Origin: an uncultured Chitinophagaceae bacterium
GTDB taxonomy: Bacteria > Bacteroidota > Bacteroidia > Chitinophagales > Chitinophagaceae
Length of the DNA: 64,000 nucleotides
Reading direction: 5' to 3'
Assembly (NCBI GenBank): GCA_937907395.1
Contig: CALCII010000011.1
Location: forward strand, 744,001 to 808,000
The notes beneath the pieces are model-generated. The model was not told the DNA's origin. It made no database searches and saw only the letters and a list, made by a program, of their open reading frames with translations. Of this stretch, positions 26,397 through 35,536 are shown piece by piece (position 1 is the stretch's first letter; the number at the start of each line of letters is the position of its first letter). The position numbers and the translations under genes were made by a program.

Positions 26397-27506
26397 CTAC
26401 CTACCTTTCTTCCTGAACCTGATCATAGCACTACTTTTTTCGGTGCTTTCAAGATTCGCTGTATAACGTTCTCCGTTGATATACGTAATCATGTAAGAAG
26501 TATTGGGAGGAATGGAGCCAAGATTCTCTGCCACCATCACCAGTTCATTGTTTTCACCTAACTCTTTTACTGCAAATTTTACGATATAAGGTTTGTCGCT
26601 TAGCCGAACATGTTCAAACACGAGTTGATTATTCAGGAAGAGTGAAATCGAATCGCCATCAATTTCTGCATTGTCGTAAAAGTGAATTTCAATCGTATCT
26701 CCTTCTAATGGAAATTCAGTAGTAAGCACTTTCTTTCGTTCCGTAAATTTTTCCTGTATCGTTGGGGCATTGGTGATCACCACTGGTTGTGGTTGTTGCT
26801 TCGGGATCACAGGTTGGGTTTCTGTTTTAATGATTACCGGTGTGGTGTCTTTTTTCACCGGAGGAGGAGTGGATATAACTACCGGCTCTTCTTTCTTTGG
26901 TAGAGGAGAAGGTTTGTTTTCTGTTTGCGGCTTTGATGGAGGTGCAGCCACGATCACCACCTGTGGAGGAGCTTGTTGTTTCTGTCGTTGCTGATGGTCC
27001 ACATCAGTAATCCAATCAGGATCGTTACCACCTATTGTATAATTTTCAATGATTTCATCCCAGCCATCTTTGAAGACAGGTTGTGTTACTTTTTCAAAAT
27101 GAAGCGGACCTTTTTCTTTTTGTTCTTCTTTGCTTACTGCCTTTCCATCGAGCATCATGATACCGCCACCCGGGCAGTTGAAATCGGCTTCAGCCAACAG
27201 GGGTATTTCACCGGGGCTGAGTAAACGAACTTTGTTGCTTTTTTCTTCGAGCAATTCATCGTCCCACCAAACCACTGTATTGTTCTGTTGATTGAAATAT
27301 CCTTTGATGGCATAACGGCGATAGTTGTTGGGCGATTCGTAGTAATAAGCAGTGCCCGTAAGACTATCACCTTTCTGAATGATTTTCAGTTCTGCTTTCT
27401 GTGATTTGATTCCTGTTCCCACACGGCCTTTCCATACACCCGTGATCATTTGTGCATGTGTATGGTTGAACAGGAATAAAAAGCAAACAAGGAAAAAAAA
27501 TCTCAT
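26397..27506 (-). CDS. Exported protein with proline-rich linker, unknown function
   Basis: The 369-residue product has a signal peptide (MRFFFLVCFLFLFNHTHAQ). The first domain (~20-150) opens ITGVWKGRVGTGI and reads like a small lipocalin-type beta-barrel. A long linker (~170-255) is rich in Pro, Lys, Gln and Val (for example VVISTPPPVKKDTTPVI). The final ~100 residues (LEGDTIEIHFYDNAEIDGDSI onward) form a separate beta domain with acidic D-x-E-x-D residues that might bind calcium. No T9SS sorting domain is evident. A periplasmic or outer-membrane-associated role is the most that can be said. Confidence 0.75.
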   Translation of the reverse strand: MRFFFLVCFLFLFNHTHAQMITGVWKGRVGTGIKSQKAELKIIQKGDSLTGTAYYYESPNNYRRYAIKGYFNQQNNTVVWWDDELLEEKSNKVRLLSPGEIPLLAEADFNCPGGGIMMLDGKAVSKEEQKEKGPLHFEKVTQPVFKDGWDEIIENYTIGGNDPDWITDVDHQQRQKQQAPPQVVIVAAPPSKPQTENKPSPLPKKEEPVVISTPPPVKKDTTPVIIKTETQPVIPKQQPQPVVITNAPTIQEKFTERKKVLTTEFPLEGDTIEIHFYDNAEIDGDSISLFLNNQLVFEHVRLSDKPYIVKFAVKELGENNELVMVAENLGSIPPNTSYMITYINGERYTANLESTEKSSAMIRFRKKGR

Positions 27507-27593
27507 CCGGTTGATTGTTTGTTGTGCAATGGCAGGTGTATAACGTAAAGTGTATGAAAATATTTCCTCTGCCTGCTTTATAAAACAGAAGAA

Positions 27594-28625
27594 TTATTTC
27601 TTTAACGCTTCCTTCACCTTAGGAGCAATTTTTGTTCCAAACAATTCAATGGATTTCATCAGCATAGCATGTGATGGTCCGCCTACATCCATGTGAGCAG
27701 AGAAACGGGTGAGCCCGAACAGCTCCTGCATTTCAAGAATTTTATCAATGGCTTCATTTACATCTCCAATAATGAGTGCACCTTGTTTGCTTCTTCCAAA
27801 ATCAAACTGATTGCGTTGGTAGGGTGGCCAGCCACGGGAACGTCCCACACGATCCATTTGCCCGGCATAAGCAGGGTAATAGGCATCGGCAATTTGTTTG
27901 CTTTCTTCTCCAAAGAAACAATGCATGTGCACGCCCAACTGCATCTTTGATTGGTCATAGCCAAAATGTTTGTACACATCTTTGTAATACTGGAAAAGCG
28001 GGTGGAACTGAGCCGGACTTCCACCAATAATGGCCACCACTAAAGGCAACCCGGCTTTACCTGCACGTAAAACAGATTCCGGTGTGCCGCCAACAGCTAC
28101 CCAGATGTTGAGCTGATCATGTAATGCACGAGGATAGATTTCCTGGTTCTTGAGCGGAGCACGGAATTTTCCGTTCCAGTTGATCGGTTGTTCTTTGTTG
28201 ATCTTTAATAGCAGTTCAAACTTTTCTTCAAACAAAGCATCATAGTCTTCCAGTTTATAGCCGTAAAGCGGAAAGGATTCTATAAAGCTGCCACGGCCTA
28301 CAGTAAGTTCGGCACGGCCATTAGAAAGTAAATCAATCGTTGAGAAACTCTGGTATACACGAACCGGATCGGCAGAACTAAGCACCGTTACAGCACTACC
28401 CAGTTTGATGTTTTTGGTGACACTGGATGCCGCAGCTAAAATGATTTCAGGAACGGATACCGCATAATCCGGACGATGATGTTCTCCAATGCCAAAGAAG
28501 TCGAGCCCCACTTCATCCATCAGTTTGATTTCTTCCAGCAGTTCCTGCAACCGTTGTGCGGTGGGTTGAGGTTTACCGCTTGCATCGTGATGGTTATCGC
28601 CAAACATACTTACGCCTAGTTCCAT
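27594..28625 (-). CDS. LLM class flavin-dependent oxidoreductase
   Basis: This is a bacterial-luciferase-like monooxygenase: MELGVSMFGDN at the start, GEHHRPDYAVS near residue 52, LGSAVTVLSSADPVRVYQSF, and GRAELTVGRGSF, all conserved in the group that binds FMNH2 supplied by a partner reductase. The physiological substrate is unknown. The frame runs upstream to a TTG at 28649, but the ATG at 28625 fits the family start and gives 343 residues. It stands alone, 87 bases from the next gene on its left. Confidence 0.92.
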   Translation of the reverse strand: MELGVSMFGDNHHDASGKPQPTAQRLQELLEEIKLMDEVGLDFFGIGEHHRPDYAVSVPEIILAAASSVTKNIKLGSAVTVLSSADPVRVYQSFSTIDLLSNGRAELTVGRGSFIESFPLYGYKLEDYDALFEEKFELLLKINKEQPINWNGKFRAPLKNQEIYPRALHDQLNIWVAVGGTPESVLRAGKAGLPLVVAIIGGSPAQFHPLFQYYKDVYKHFGYDQSKMQLGVHMHCFFGEESKQIADAYYPAYAGQMDRVGRSRGWPPYQRNQFDFGRSKQGALIIGDVNEAIDKILEMQELFGLTRFSAHMDVGGPSHAMLMKSIELFGTKIAPKVKEALKK

Positions 28626-28724
28626 AAACTCATTTTTGTAAAGATACAATCAGTCCTTCAACACATGACGTTATGATTGAAGCGGCAGTGTTGAACTTAA
28701 GAAAACAGTAAACAACTTAACATA

Positions 28725-29003
28725 TTAATGAGAGAGCGGCTTGATAAGCAAAAAGCAAATGACAGCTAAAATTAAAAACAAGACCGAACTTAAAAGGAAT
28801 CCGTTTGCTGTTTCTTTTCTTTTTAAGAGGAGCAGGATAAGGCCGGCCAGAAGATCAACTCCTGCAGCAAATCCGGTGATAAATAAAAACATAGCTGCAT
28901 AGTCTTTAAATTTCCACGGATCATTTGGTAATAAAGAAAATGCAAAAAGAGACAAAAATGCGATTGCTGTGTTGATAAGGGTGATTATATAAGCTTTTCT
29001 CAT
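28725..29003 (-). CDS. Small three-helix membrane protein, unknown function
   Basis: From the ATG at 29003 the product has 92 residues (the frame also extends to a TTG at 29021). Three or four hydrophobic segments are visible: IITLINTAIAFLSLFAF, AAMFLFITGFAAGVDLLAG running into LILLLL, and LLSSVLFLILAVICFLLI, with a basic KRKE loop that should face the cytoplasm. I do not recognise a family. It appears to be monocistronic. Confidence 0.65.
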   Translation of the reverse strand: MRKAYIITLINTAIAFLSLFAFSLLPNDPWKFKDYAAMFLFITGFAAGVDLLAGLILLLLKRKETANGFLLSSVLFLILAVICFLLIKPLSH

Positions 29004-29091
29004 TCTGCTGTTAATGTACAATCTTATTGTGTGAAATAAAAGACTCTGTTGTAGATATGGTTCGTTTGAGAATATGCTGATCGGAGTAGAA

Positions 29092-29187
29092 ATGACGAAT
29101 GGCTGCCGGATGGAAGCCGAAAGCCCGCAGTGAAGTGAAACGGAACGAGGACTTGAAGCGAACAGCCGGGACTGAAGTTAAAAAGGT
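29092..29187. other. Purine-rich intergenic segment, possible dispersed element or small RNA
   Basis: In the 254-base gap between the small membrane protein and the M23 peptidase, this ~95-base stretch is markedly rich in G and A on the + strand, G+C-richer than other gaps, and has no coding frame of note. It contains short self-complementary parts (GGCT at 29101 with AGCC at 29115; similar G/A motifs such as GAAGTGAAACGG and GAAGCGAACAGC). I see no promoter for the peptidase that it would clearly serve. Confidence 0.4.
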
Positions 29188-29257
29188 TTCGGTTGCTCAC
29201 AGCCCCATTTCTTAACAGGATTGGATTGCTACGACTTCTTACATTTACATACAGATC

Positions 29258-29959
29258 ATGAACTTACCCCTGGTTACGATATTAGAACGAAACGCTCATG
29301 TATATGTGCCGGTTGTTCCGTTTGACCCTGTGCGTGACCGTTGGTTGCCCATGGATTTTACAGCAGCCAATAGAGATCTTACGGCCGAGGTGATTGAAAA
29401 CAACCTGCTCTTTTGTGAATACATTGATGCGAAATTGAAGCAAAACAATGCCCGCTATGGAATTGGCGGTTATGCCGAGCACCGTACCGTATACAGCAGA
29501 AGCAGGGTCTTTGATGCGGCAGATGGAGGGGAACCGAGGCGATTGCATTTGGGTGTGGATATATGGGGCGCTGCAGGCACACCTGTTTTTGCACCGCTGG
29601 GAGGGGTGGTGCATAGTTTTCAATTCAACAACCGGGATGGAGATTATGGCGCTACCATCATTCTTCAGCATCAATTGGAAGGGTATTCTTTTCATACGTT
29701 ATACGGGCATCTTTCACTCTCAGATTTGCAATTGAAGCGGGGGCAATACATTGCAACAGGCGAAGCGTTTGCACATTTTGGAAAACCGGAAGAAAATGGA
29801 AACTGGCCGCCTCATCTGCATTTCCAGGTTATAATGGATATGCATGAAAAAGAAGGCGATTATCCCGGTGTTTGCAGGTTCAGCGAAAAAAATTTTTACT
29901 TAAACAATTGTCCCGATCCGGGTATACTGCTGCAAATGAGTAAGTTACAGTTAATTTAG
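29258..29959 (+). CDS. M23 family metallopeptidase (LytM-type)
   Basis: M23 enzymes are zinc endopeptidases that cut peptidoglycan cross-links. The ligands are in place: H and D in RLHLGVDIWG (H-x3-D), and H-x-H in PPHLHFQV, with the supporting HTLYGHLS. At 233 residues it has no signal peptide or membrane anchor at the start at 29258 (MNLPLVTILERNAHVYVPVV), which is odd for an enzyme acting outside the cytoplasm; I see no alternative upstream start with a signal. The intact ligand set suggests an active peptidase. Confidence 0.9.
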   Translation: MNLPLVTILERNAHVYVPVVPFDPVRDRWLPMDFTAANRDLTAEVIENNLLFCEYIDAKLKQNNARYGIGGYAEHRTVYSRSRVFDAADGGEPRRLHLGVDIWGAAGTPVFAPLGGVVHSFQFNNRDGDYGATIILQHQLEGYSFHTLYGHLSLSDLQLKRGQYIATGEAFAHFGKPEENGNWPPHLHFQVIMDMHEKEGDYPGVCRFSEKNFYLNNCPDPGILLQMSKLQLI

Positions 29960-30113
29960 TAGTTCAGCTACATCGTTTTACTTTTCGTAGATATATGCAA
30001 CCACTCATTGCAGAATTTCTTCTTTACAAATAGTTTTAAAAAAAACGGGAATTATCGTTGTTCAAAAATAAAGAAGAAGTAAATTGGACCCCTTATTTGT
30101 GAAAATTGACCCG

Positions 30114-30791
30114 ATGGCTTTTAGCTTAAGTGAATCTATAAAAACACTCTACCCGGTTGATGTTGTGAAACAGGCAGCAGAAATTACAGGGGAAAAAGAA
30201 ACAGCCGTGAATCGTGTGCTTGAAGTGCTCATTCCTTCTGTGTTTAAAAATATAGGTTCACGTATTTCAAGAAATGATAATATATCCGGCCTTCACTATA
30301 TGGCGAAAGTGGCTGCGGGAAGTCATGTGAGTGCACATATGCAGGGTTTACTCCAAGGTAAAAGTAATCACCAGGGTATTTTGAATATGGCGCCTGTTTT
30401 CTTTGGTGCCGGTAATTTTGAAGAAATTGCTAAGCGTATTTCAGCATATGCCAGTGTAAGCATTGCATCGGCAGGTGTATTGATACGGGCTTTTGTTCCT
30501 GTTGCTTTGGGTTTGTTGGGTGAGTTGATTAAACGCAGGAAGATGAGTAAAGAAGAATTTGTTTCCTACATAAAAAGGCATCAGTATGATATTGATTCAT
30601 TAATGCCTCTTGATTTTCATGCAGCAGATCTTTTCCGGATGGATATTAACGGAGCTGCTTCCAGAAATACACATCGTATATCTAAGAAAAAGCCGGCAGC
30701 AACAAAAAGTATTTTTGAAAAACTGAAGTTTAAGTTTTCTCTGTTCCTGCTGCTCACATTGGCTACCTTGTTATTCTACTATTTCAGATAA
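30114..30791 (+). CDS. DUF937-like protein with C-terminal membrane anchor
   Basis: From the ATG at 30114 the protein has 225 residues; the frame is open back to a TTG at 30084, but MAFSLSESIKTLYP is a more natural start. The middle (AAEITGEKETAVNRVLEVLIPSVFKNI, then MAPVFFGAGNFEEIAKRISAYASVSI and IRAFVPVALGLLGELIKRRKMSKEEFVSYI) has the helix order of DUF937 (YidB-like) proteins. The last ~20 residues (FSLFLLLTLATLLFYYF) form a membrane anchor after a basic stretch. Function unknown. It converges on the next gene with two bases between stops. Confidence 0.7.
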   Translation: MAFSLSESIKTLYPVDVVKQAAEITGEKETAVNRVLEVLIPSVFKNIGSRISRNDNISGLHYMAKVAAGSHVSAHMQGLLQGKSNHQGILNMAPVFFGAGNFEEIAKRISAYASVSIASAGVLIRAFVPVALGLLGELIKRRKMSKEEFVSYIKRHQYDIDSLMPLDFHAADLFRMDINGAASRNTHRISKKKPAATKSIFEKLKFKFSLFLLLTLATLLFYYFR

Positions 30792-30793
30792 GA

Positions 30794-31456
30794 TTATTTT
30801 ACAATCAGGTAGTTGAACATAGCAGATCGTTCTACCTGCATCACACCCACCCAGAAAGGTACAATGGCTTCTGTAAGCCGGGCGGCTTTGATGTCGCCCA
30901 TATCCAGTACATATTCGGGTTTCCAGTTAAAATTATCGGCCAGGAAATGTTTCACTGCAATTTTTGCATCCACACTATTGCCGCAGATGAACAGGTTATG
31001 ATTTCCATTATTCACCAGGTGAGCATTCACCATCAGATTGGCGGTAACAGTATTTAATCCTTTTACAATATGGCTCTCGGGTAATGTATTCTGAATATCT
31101 TCTCCCAATGAAAAACGGTTGGAATATTTGGGTAGGATTGATGGTGGCATTCCTTGAGAAAAATCAAGCGGATTGGTGAGATCAATGATCACTTTATTTT
31201 TTACAGATGCCGGTGTGAGTTGCTGCAATACATCAATGGCTGCTGATCCGTTGAGTGAAATCAGAAGGATGTCTCCAAAACTGGCTGCGTCCTGAAAGGT
31301 TCCCTGCAAAGCATATTGTCCGTTTTTATCGGTCCATGCTTTTGCTTTTTCATTGGTGGCAGTTCTGCTGCCCAGCATAACATGATGCTCTTTGCTGATT
31401 AATGCTGTGCCAAGGGTTTGTCCAACAGATCCTGTGCCAAGAATTCCGATTTTCAT
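30794..31456 (-). CDS. NAD(P)-binding oxidoreductase, F420-dependent NADP reductase-like
   Basis: The 220-residue protein opens with a Rossmann dinucleotide motif (MKIGILGTGSVGQTLGTAL) and the NADP-type strand end HHVMLGSRT. The remainder (VIIDLTNPLDFSQGMPPSI, GLNTVTANLMVN, YVLDMGDIKAARLTEAIVPFWV) is typical of the NADPH-dependent F420 reductase-like family found in bacteria that do not use F420. The true substrate is therefore unclear. It is a single-gene unit between two rightward genes. Confidence 0.88.
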   Translation of the reverse strand: MKIGILGTGSVGQTLGTALISKEHHVMLGSRTATNEKAKAWTDKNGQYALQGTFQDAASFGDILLISLNGSAAIDVLQQLTPASVKNKVIIDLTNPLDFSQGMPPSILPKYSNRFSLGEDIQNTLPESHIVKGLNTVTANLMVNAHLVNNGNHNLFICGNSVDAKIAVKHFLADNFNWKPEYVLDMGDIKAARLTEAIVPFWVGVMQVERSAMFNYLIVK

Positions 31457-31639
31457 AAAAAAGGTTAAGTGGTGATGATGAAGTAATGCAGTTGTAAATT
31501 AATAAAGAAACAGTTGTCTCAGGAGAAATATCGCAAACGGGCAGAAGTTATTGCAGAACAGATGATTTTTATCCGGACGTATTTATGCTTTTCAAAAGGA
31601 ACAGATGATGTCCGTATCAATTTGCTTAATTTGCAGTTG

Positions 31640-32668
31640 ATGGCTAATTCCAATCTCAATAAGGAAAAGGATTTTTTAAGCGCTGCCGATAAGGAGTTTG
31701 AAAACAACATCCGCCCCGGAACAATCAGTGATTTTTCCGGTCAGCAACAGATCATTGACAATTTGAAAATCTTTATCCAGGCAGCTAAAATGAGAGGTGA
31801 AGCATTGGATCATATTCTGTTTCACGGCCCTCCCGGTTTGGGAAAAACAACATTAAGCCGTATTGTGGCGAACGAACTGGGGGTGAGTATTAAAGAAACA
31901 AGCGGACCTGTGATTGAAAAGCCCGGCGATCTGGCTGGATTGCTCACCAGCCTGGAACCTAATGATGTATTATTCATTGATGAAATACACAGGCTGAGTA
32001 CGGTAGTGGAAGAGTACCTGTATGCAGCAATGGAAGACTACAGGATTGATATTATGATCGATAGCGGACCCAATGCCAGAAGTATACAAATCAACCTGAA
32101 TCCGTTTACATTAATAGGCGCCACCACCAGAAGCGGATTATTAACAGCTCCATTATTGTCCCGCTTTGCTATCAAATCCCGTTTGGAATATTACACAGCC
32201 GATACGCTGCAGTTAATCCTCTTAAGAGCAGCTAAAATTCTGGATGTGAAAATTGCAACAGATGCTGCAAAAGAAATTGCCGGAAGAAGCCGGGCAACTC
32301 CACGTATTGCGAATGGTTTGTTGCGTCGTGTGAGGGATTTTGCACAGGTGCTCAATAATGGTAAAATTGATCTGGGCATTACACAACATGCATTGAAGGC
32401 ATTGAATGTGGATGAACACGGATTGGATGAAATGGATAATAAAATCCTGCTTACCATCATTGATAAATTCAAAGGCGGACCGGTAGGGATTACCACCATT
32501 GCCACAGCCGTTGGGGAAGAAGCCGGAACATTAGAAGAAGTCTATGAACCGTTCTTAATTCAGGAAGGATTTTTACAACGTACTCCAAGAGGAAGAGAGG
32601 TAACGGTGAAAGCCTACGAGCATTTGGGTAAGACTCCGCATGCTGGTAATAATCCCACTTTGTTTTAG
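31640..32668 (+). CDS. ruvB: Holliday junction branch migration helicase RuvB
   Basis: RuvB is the hexameric AAA+ motor that moves Holliday junctions with RuvA; its partner nuclease RuvC lies at 15152. Walker A is HGPPGLGKTTL, Walker B DEIHRL, sensor 1 and the arginine finger region read IGATTRSGLLTAPLLSRF, and the C-terminal winged helix includes GFLQRTPRGREVT. The frame extends upstream to a TTG at 31514, but MANSNLNKEKDFLSAADKEFE at 31640 is where family similarity begins, giving the normal 342 residues. It abuts the regulator at 32671 tail to tail with two bases between stops. Confidence 0.97.
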   Translation: MANSNLNKEKDFLSAADKEFENNIRPGTISDFSGQQQIIDNLKIFIQAAKMRGEALDHILFHGPPGLGKTTLSRIVANELGVSIKETSGPVIEKPGDLAGLLTSLEPNDVLFIDEIHRLSTVVEEYLYAAMEDYRIDIMIDSGPNARSIQINLNPFTLIGATTRSGLLTAPLLSRFAIKSRLEYYTADTLQLILLRAAKILDVKIATDAAKEIAGRSRATPRIANGLLRRVRDFAQVLNNGKIDLGITQHALKALNVDEHGLDEMDNKILLTIIDKFKGGPVGITTIATAVGEEAGTLEEVYEPFLIQEGFLQRTPRGREVTVKAYEHLGKTPHAGNNPTLF

Positions 32669-32670
32669 TA

Positions 32671-33309
32671 TTATATAAGTTTCATATCAAGCCCTTTCCG
32701 GATCAGTTGTTGGGTCGTATTCACATTCAGTTTCTGCATTAAGTTTTTCCGGTGTGTTTCAATTGTGTAGGGACTTAGAAATAAACGTTCCGCAATTTGT
32801 GGTCCGGTGTGGCCTTCGTGTAATAAGAGAAGAATTTCTTTTTCTCTTCTGGTGAGCGCCGGAACATTTTTAAGGGCATCCTGTAGGTTGTTAAATTGCT
32901 CAAGTACTTTCTGGTTGGCTGCTTTGCTCAGAAAGATACGGTTGTTCATCACTTCATCAATTGCCTGTAACAACTCTTCACGCTCCATATTTTTCAAGAG
33001 GTACCCGTTTGCTCCGTTAGATAATAACCGGGTTATAATCCCAGCTTCATTTGTCGATGTAAGGCCAATTATTTTAACGGTTTTATTTTGCTTTCTGATT
33101 CTTTCGCATAATTCAAGTCCGTCTGTATCGGGCAGGTTTATATCCAGTAAAATGATTTCCGGCATCAACTCAAGAATTGAATCCATTGCTTGTTTGCCTG
33201 TTTTACAAATACCGCATATACGGATCCAACTCACATCTTTAATCATGGTTGAAATTCCGTCTCCCACCAGTGGGTGGTCATCAATGATGAGCATATTTAT
33301 TTTGTCCAT
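32671..33309 (-). CDS. LuxR/NarL-type response regulator
   Basis: The receiver domain has the acidic pair in LIIDDHPLVGDG, the phosphorylated Asp at D56 (ILLDINLPDTDG) and the switch Thr in GLTSTNE; a C-terminal LuxR helix-turn-helix follows (LTRREKEILLLLHEGHTGPQIAERLFLSPYTIETHRKNLMQKL). The pair with the HisKA_3-type kinase just upstream is the standard partner arrangement, so phosphotransfer from that kinase is a firm inference. I take the ATG at 33309; another at 33324 would add five residues. Targets are unknown; the exported proteins at 35.5-38.9 kb are candidates by position only. Confidence 0.95.
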   Translation of the reverse strand: MDKINMLIIDDHPLVGDGISTMIKDVSWIRICGICKTGKQAMDSILELMPEIILLDINLPDTDGLELCERIRKQNKTVKIIGLTSTNEAGIITRLLSNGANGYLLKNMEREELLQAIDEVMNNRIFLSKAANQKVLEQFNNLQDALKNVPALTRREKEILLLLHEGHTGPQIAERLFLSPYTIETHRKNLMQKLNVNTTQQLIRKGLDMKLI

Positions 33310-33348
33310 ACTTCCCGAAAACATGAAAATACTAAAGGAATTTCAAAC

Positions 33349-35373
33349 TTATGATTCTTCCTTGAGAAGGAAACTCATCATAATGGTTGTTCCGATTTCT
33401 TTTTGGGAATCAATTGTAAATTTCCCGTTCAGGTATTCAACCCTGCTTTCCACTGATGAAAGACCGGCATGGATTGACCCTTCTGTTTGGTGAGGGCTAA
33501 ATCCTTTACCGTTATCTTCAACAGTTATATTGAGCCGGTTATCCTGCCGGTTGAACTGAATGATTGCTTCTGTTGCATTTGCATGCTTGATAATATTGTT
33601 AAGCAATTCCTGTATAATACGAAAGAGCATGATTTCTGTTGGTGCGTTTAGCCGTTTATCCATTTCGTATGCTTGCACAGAAATATACAGTAATTTGCCT
33701 GCACTGATGCTGTTTCCAAGATCTTTTATTGCCTGTAATAATCCTAATTTGATTAACACTTCAGGCATCATGTTGTGAGCAATTCGCCGGACTTCTTCCG
33801 ATGCAGAATTAATAAGTTCATAACTTTTGGTAAATACCGGATTTTCTCTCAGTTCTTCTTTTTCATGAGCAAGTGTACTGAAATGCATTTTTATTGTGGA
33901 AAACAAACCTCCTAACCCGTCATGTAAATCTTTTGCAATACGGGATCGTTCTGTCTCTTGTCCGTTTATCATACTTTGAAGCGATACGATTTGTTGCTGT
34001 CGTTCAAGAAATTTTATTTGTTCATCTTTCAGGATTTTATCTTTTTCTGAAATGATGTGTTTCTGTCTGCTGTTCCTGTATAATAAGGAAATAATGGACA
34101 ATACAGCTGCCGCAGTTATACCCAGTATTAAAAGCAACCGGTTTCTTTTTATAACAGCAAGTTCATTATCGGCATTTGCCAGTTTAAGATCTGCTATTTC
34201 TTTCTCTTTTTTCTCTGATTCAAACCTGGCTTCCAGGTTCAGTATTTCTTTTTGGGATTTTTCATTAGTAACACTATCGCTGTAATTTTTATAAAGGGTT
34301 GCATATGAATAAGCCGTTTTATAATTTCCGGTAGCTTCGGCAATTTCTTTTAGTGTGTTGTAAGATTCTGCAATAATGTCGAGTTTGTGAATTTTTCTTG
34401 CAATTGTATTAGCTTGTTTGCTATATGATTCTGCCATCTCGTATTTCTTCAGTTTGAGATATATAGAACCGAGGTTTGAACAGATTTCCGATTTCATATA
34501 GTCGTTATCAGTATCGTCACAGATTTCCTTTGCCTGGTGTAAGTATGCTGCCGCTTTAGAGTGGTTTTCAATTGCTTTGTAATAGAGCCCCGCATTATTC
34601 AACACCAGCATACTGATTTCAATATTGTTTAATTTCTGGTTATACAGGAAAGCGCTATCCAGATGTATTTTTGCATTTTCGTAATTTTTAAGAGTAAGGT
34701 ATGCGAAAAAAATATCAAGATGCATAGAGGTCCTGAATCTGTCCTCAGAGCTATAGTTTTTAAGCAAAAGTGCTTTTTCAATGTAGGAAATACCTTTTTC
34801 AAATTGTTTTTCGTCAATCAGATTGTGACCAATATTACCATAAGCCTGCACTATAAATTGTTTAAATGAGGGGTTGGAAGAAGATTCAATGATCTTAACC
34901 TGTTGCAGAAGATATTCTGTCGACTTATTGTAATTCCCCTGGTAGTTATATAGAACTGCTAATCCATTAAGTGTGCTTACCATTAAAGAAGTGTCGCCTT
35001 CCTGGGTGGCAATTTCATAAGCCTTGTCAAAATAATACTTGCCACTATCGTATTTGTTCAGATTCGTGAAGTGTAATCCTGCGAAAGAATAGGACTTCCC
35101 GAGTTTTAAATTGTTGCCAAGGAGTTTTGCAATTGGCAACGCAAGCCGGGTGTATTTTAATGCTGAGTCGTATTGCCCATTATAAAAATAATGCCTGCTG
35201 ATTTTATCCAATGAATTAAGTGAATTGCTGTCGGGCACCTTTTTAAAGGCGATTTTTCGAAGACTGTCAAGGTACAAATCTTCATTTTCCTGTGCGTTTG
35301 CTGAAACAAAGAACAGGGCACAAACGATCAGAAAAGATATTAGTCTGATATGTAAGGGCTGAGTCATAAACAT
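33349..35373 (-). CDS. Sensor histidine kinase with periplasmic TPR domain
   Basis: The ~674-residue protein begins with a signal peptide or anchor (HIRLISFLIVCALFFVSANAQ), followed by about eight TPR-like helix pairs (~50-370; for example YDSALKYTRLALPIAKLLG, YNKSTEYLLQQVKIIESS), a coiled coil (~365-405), a membrane helix (RLLLILGITAAAVLSIISLLY) and another coiled coil. The kinase core is of the HisKA_3 class: the phospho-accepting His is in KDLHDGLGG near residue 484, and the ATPase motifs are LLNNIIKHANA, VEDNGKGF and GLSSVESRVEYLNG. The TPR part should sense a protein or peptide in the periplasm. The start could also be GTG 35394 or ATG 35367. Confidence 0.93.
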   Translation of the reverse strand: MFMTQPLHIRLISFLIVCALFFVSANAQENEDLYLDSLRKIAFKKVPDSNSLNSLDKISRHYFYNGQYDSALKYTRLALPIAKLLGNNLKLGKSYSFAGLHFTNLNKYDSGKYYFDKAYEIATQEGDTSLMVSTLNGLAVLYNYQGNYNKSTEYLLQQVKIIESSSNPSFKQFIVQAYGNIGHNLIDEKQFEKGISYIEKALLLKNYSSEDRFRTSMHLDIFFAYLTLKNYENAKIHLDSAFLYNQKLNNIEISMLVLNNAGLYYKAIENHSKAAAYLHQAKEICDDTDNDYMKSEICSNLGSIYLKLKKYEMAESYSKQANTIARKIHKLDIIAESYNTLKEIAEATGNYKTAYSYATLYKNYSDSVTNEKSQKEILNLEARFESEKKEKEIADLKLANADNELAVIKRNRLLLILGITAAAVLSIISLLYRNSRQKHIISEKDKILKDEQIKFLERQQQIVSLQSMINGQETERSRIAKDLHDGLGGLFSTIKMHFSTLAHEKEELRENPVFTKSYELINSASEEVRRIAHNMMPEVLIKLGLLQAIKDLGNSISAGKLLYISVQAYEMDKRLNAPTEIMLFRIIQELLNNIIKHANATEAIIQFNRQDNRLNITVEDNGKGFSPHQTEGSIHAGLSSVESRVEYLNGKFTIDSQKEIGTTIMMSFLLKEES

Positions 35374-35536
35374 AGTAACATATTTTATAAGCACGTGAAC
35401 ACTCGAATTGAAAATACGATTATATTATTTTTGACTGCTACCTGCTTTCAGGTATTTTAAGATGGATATATTCATTTGTTTCAGGGGTGTAATCCGGTAG
35501 ATAATGCTTGCAATTTTATAGCTGAATCTATCGGGT

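Noticed and set aside
35408..35433. TTG and TATTTTTG upstream of the gene at 35537 as a promoter
   Set aside because: The spacing is only 15 bases, outside the usual ~17-23, so I do not list it.
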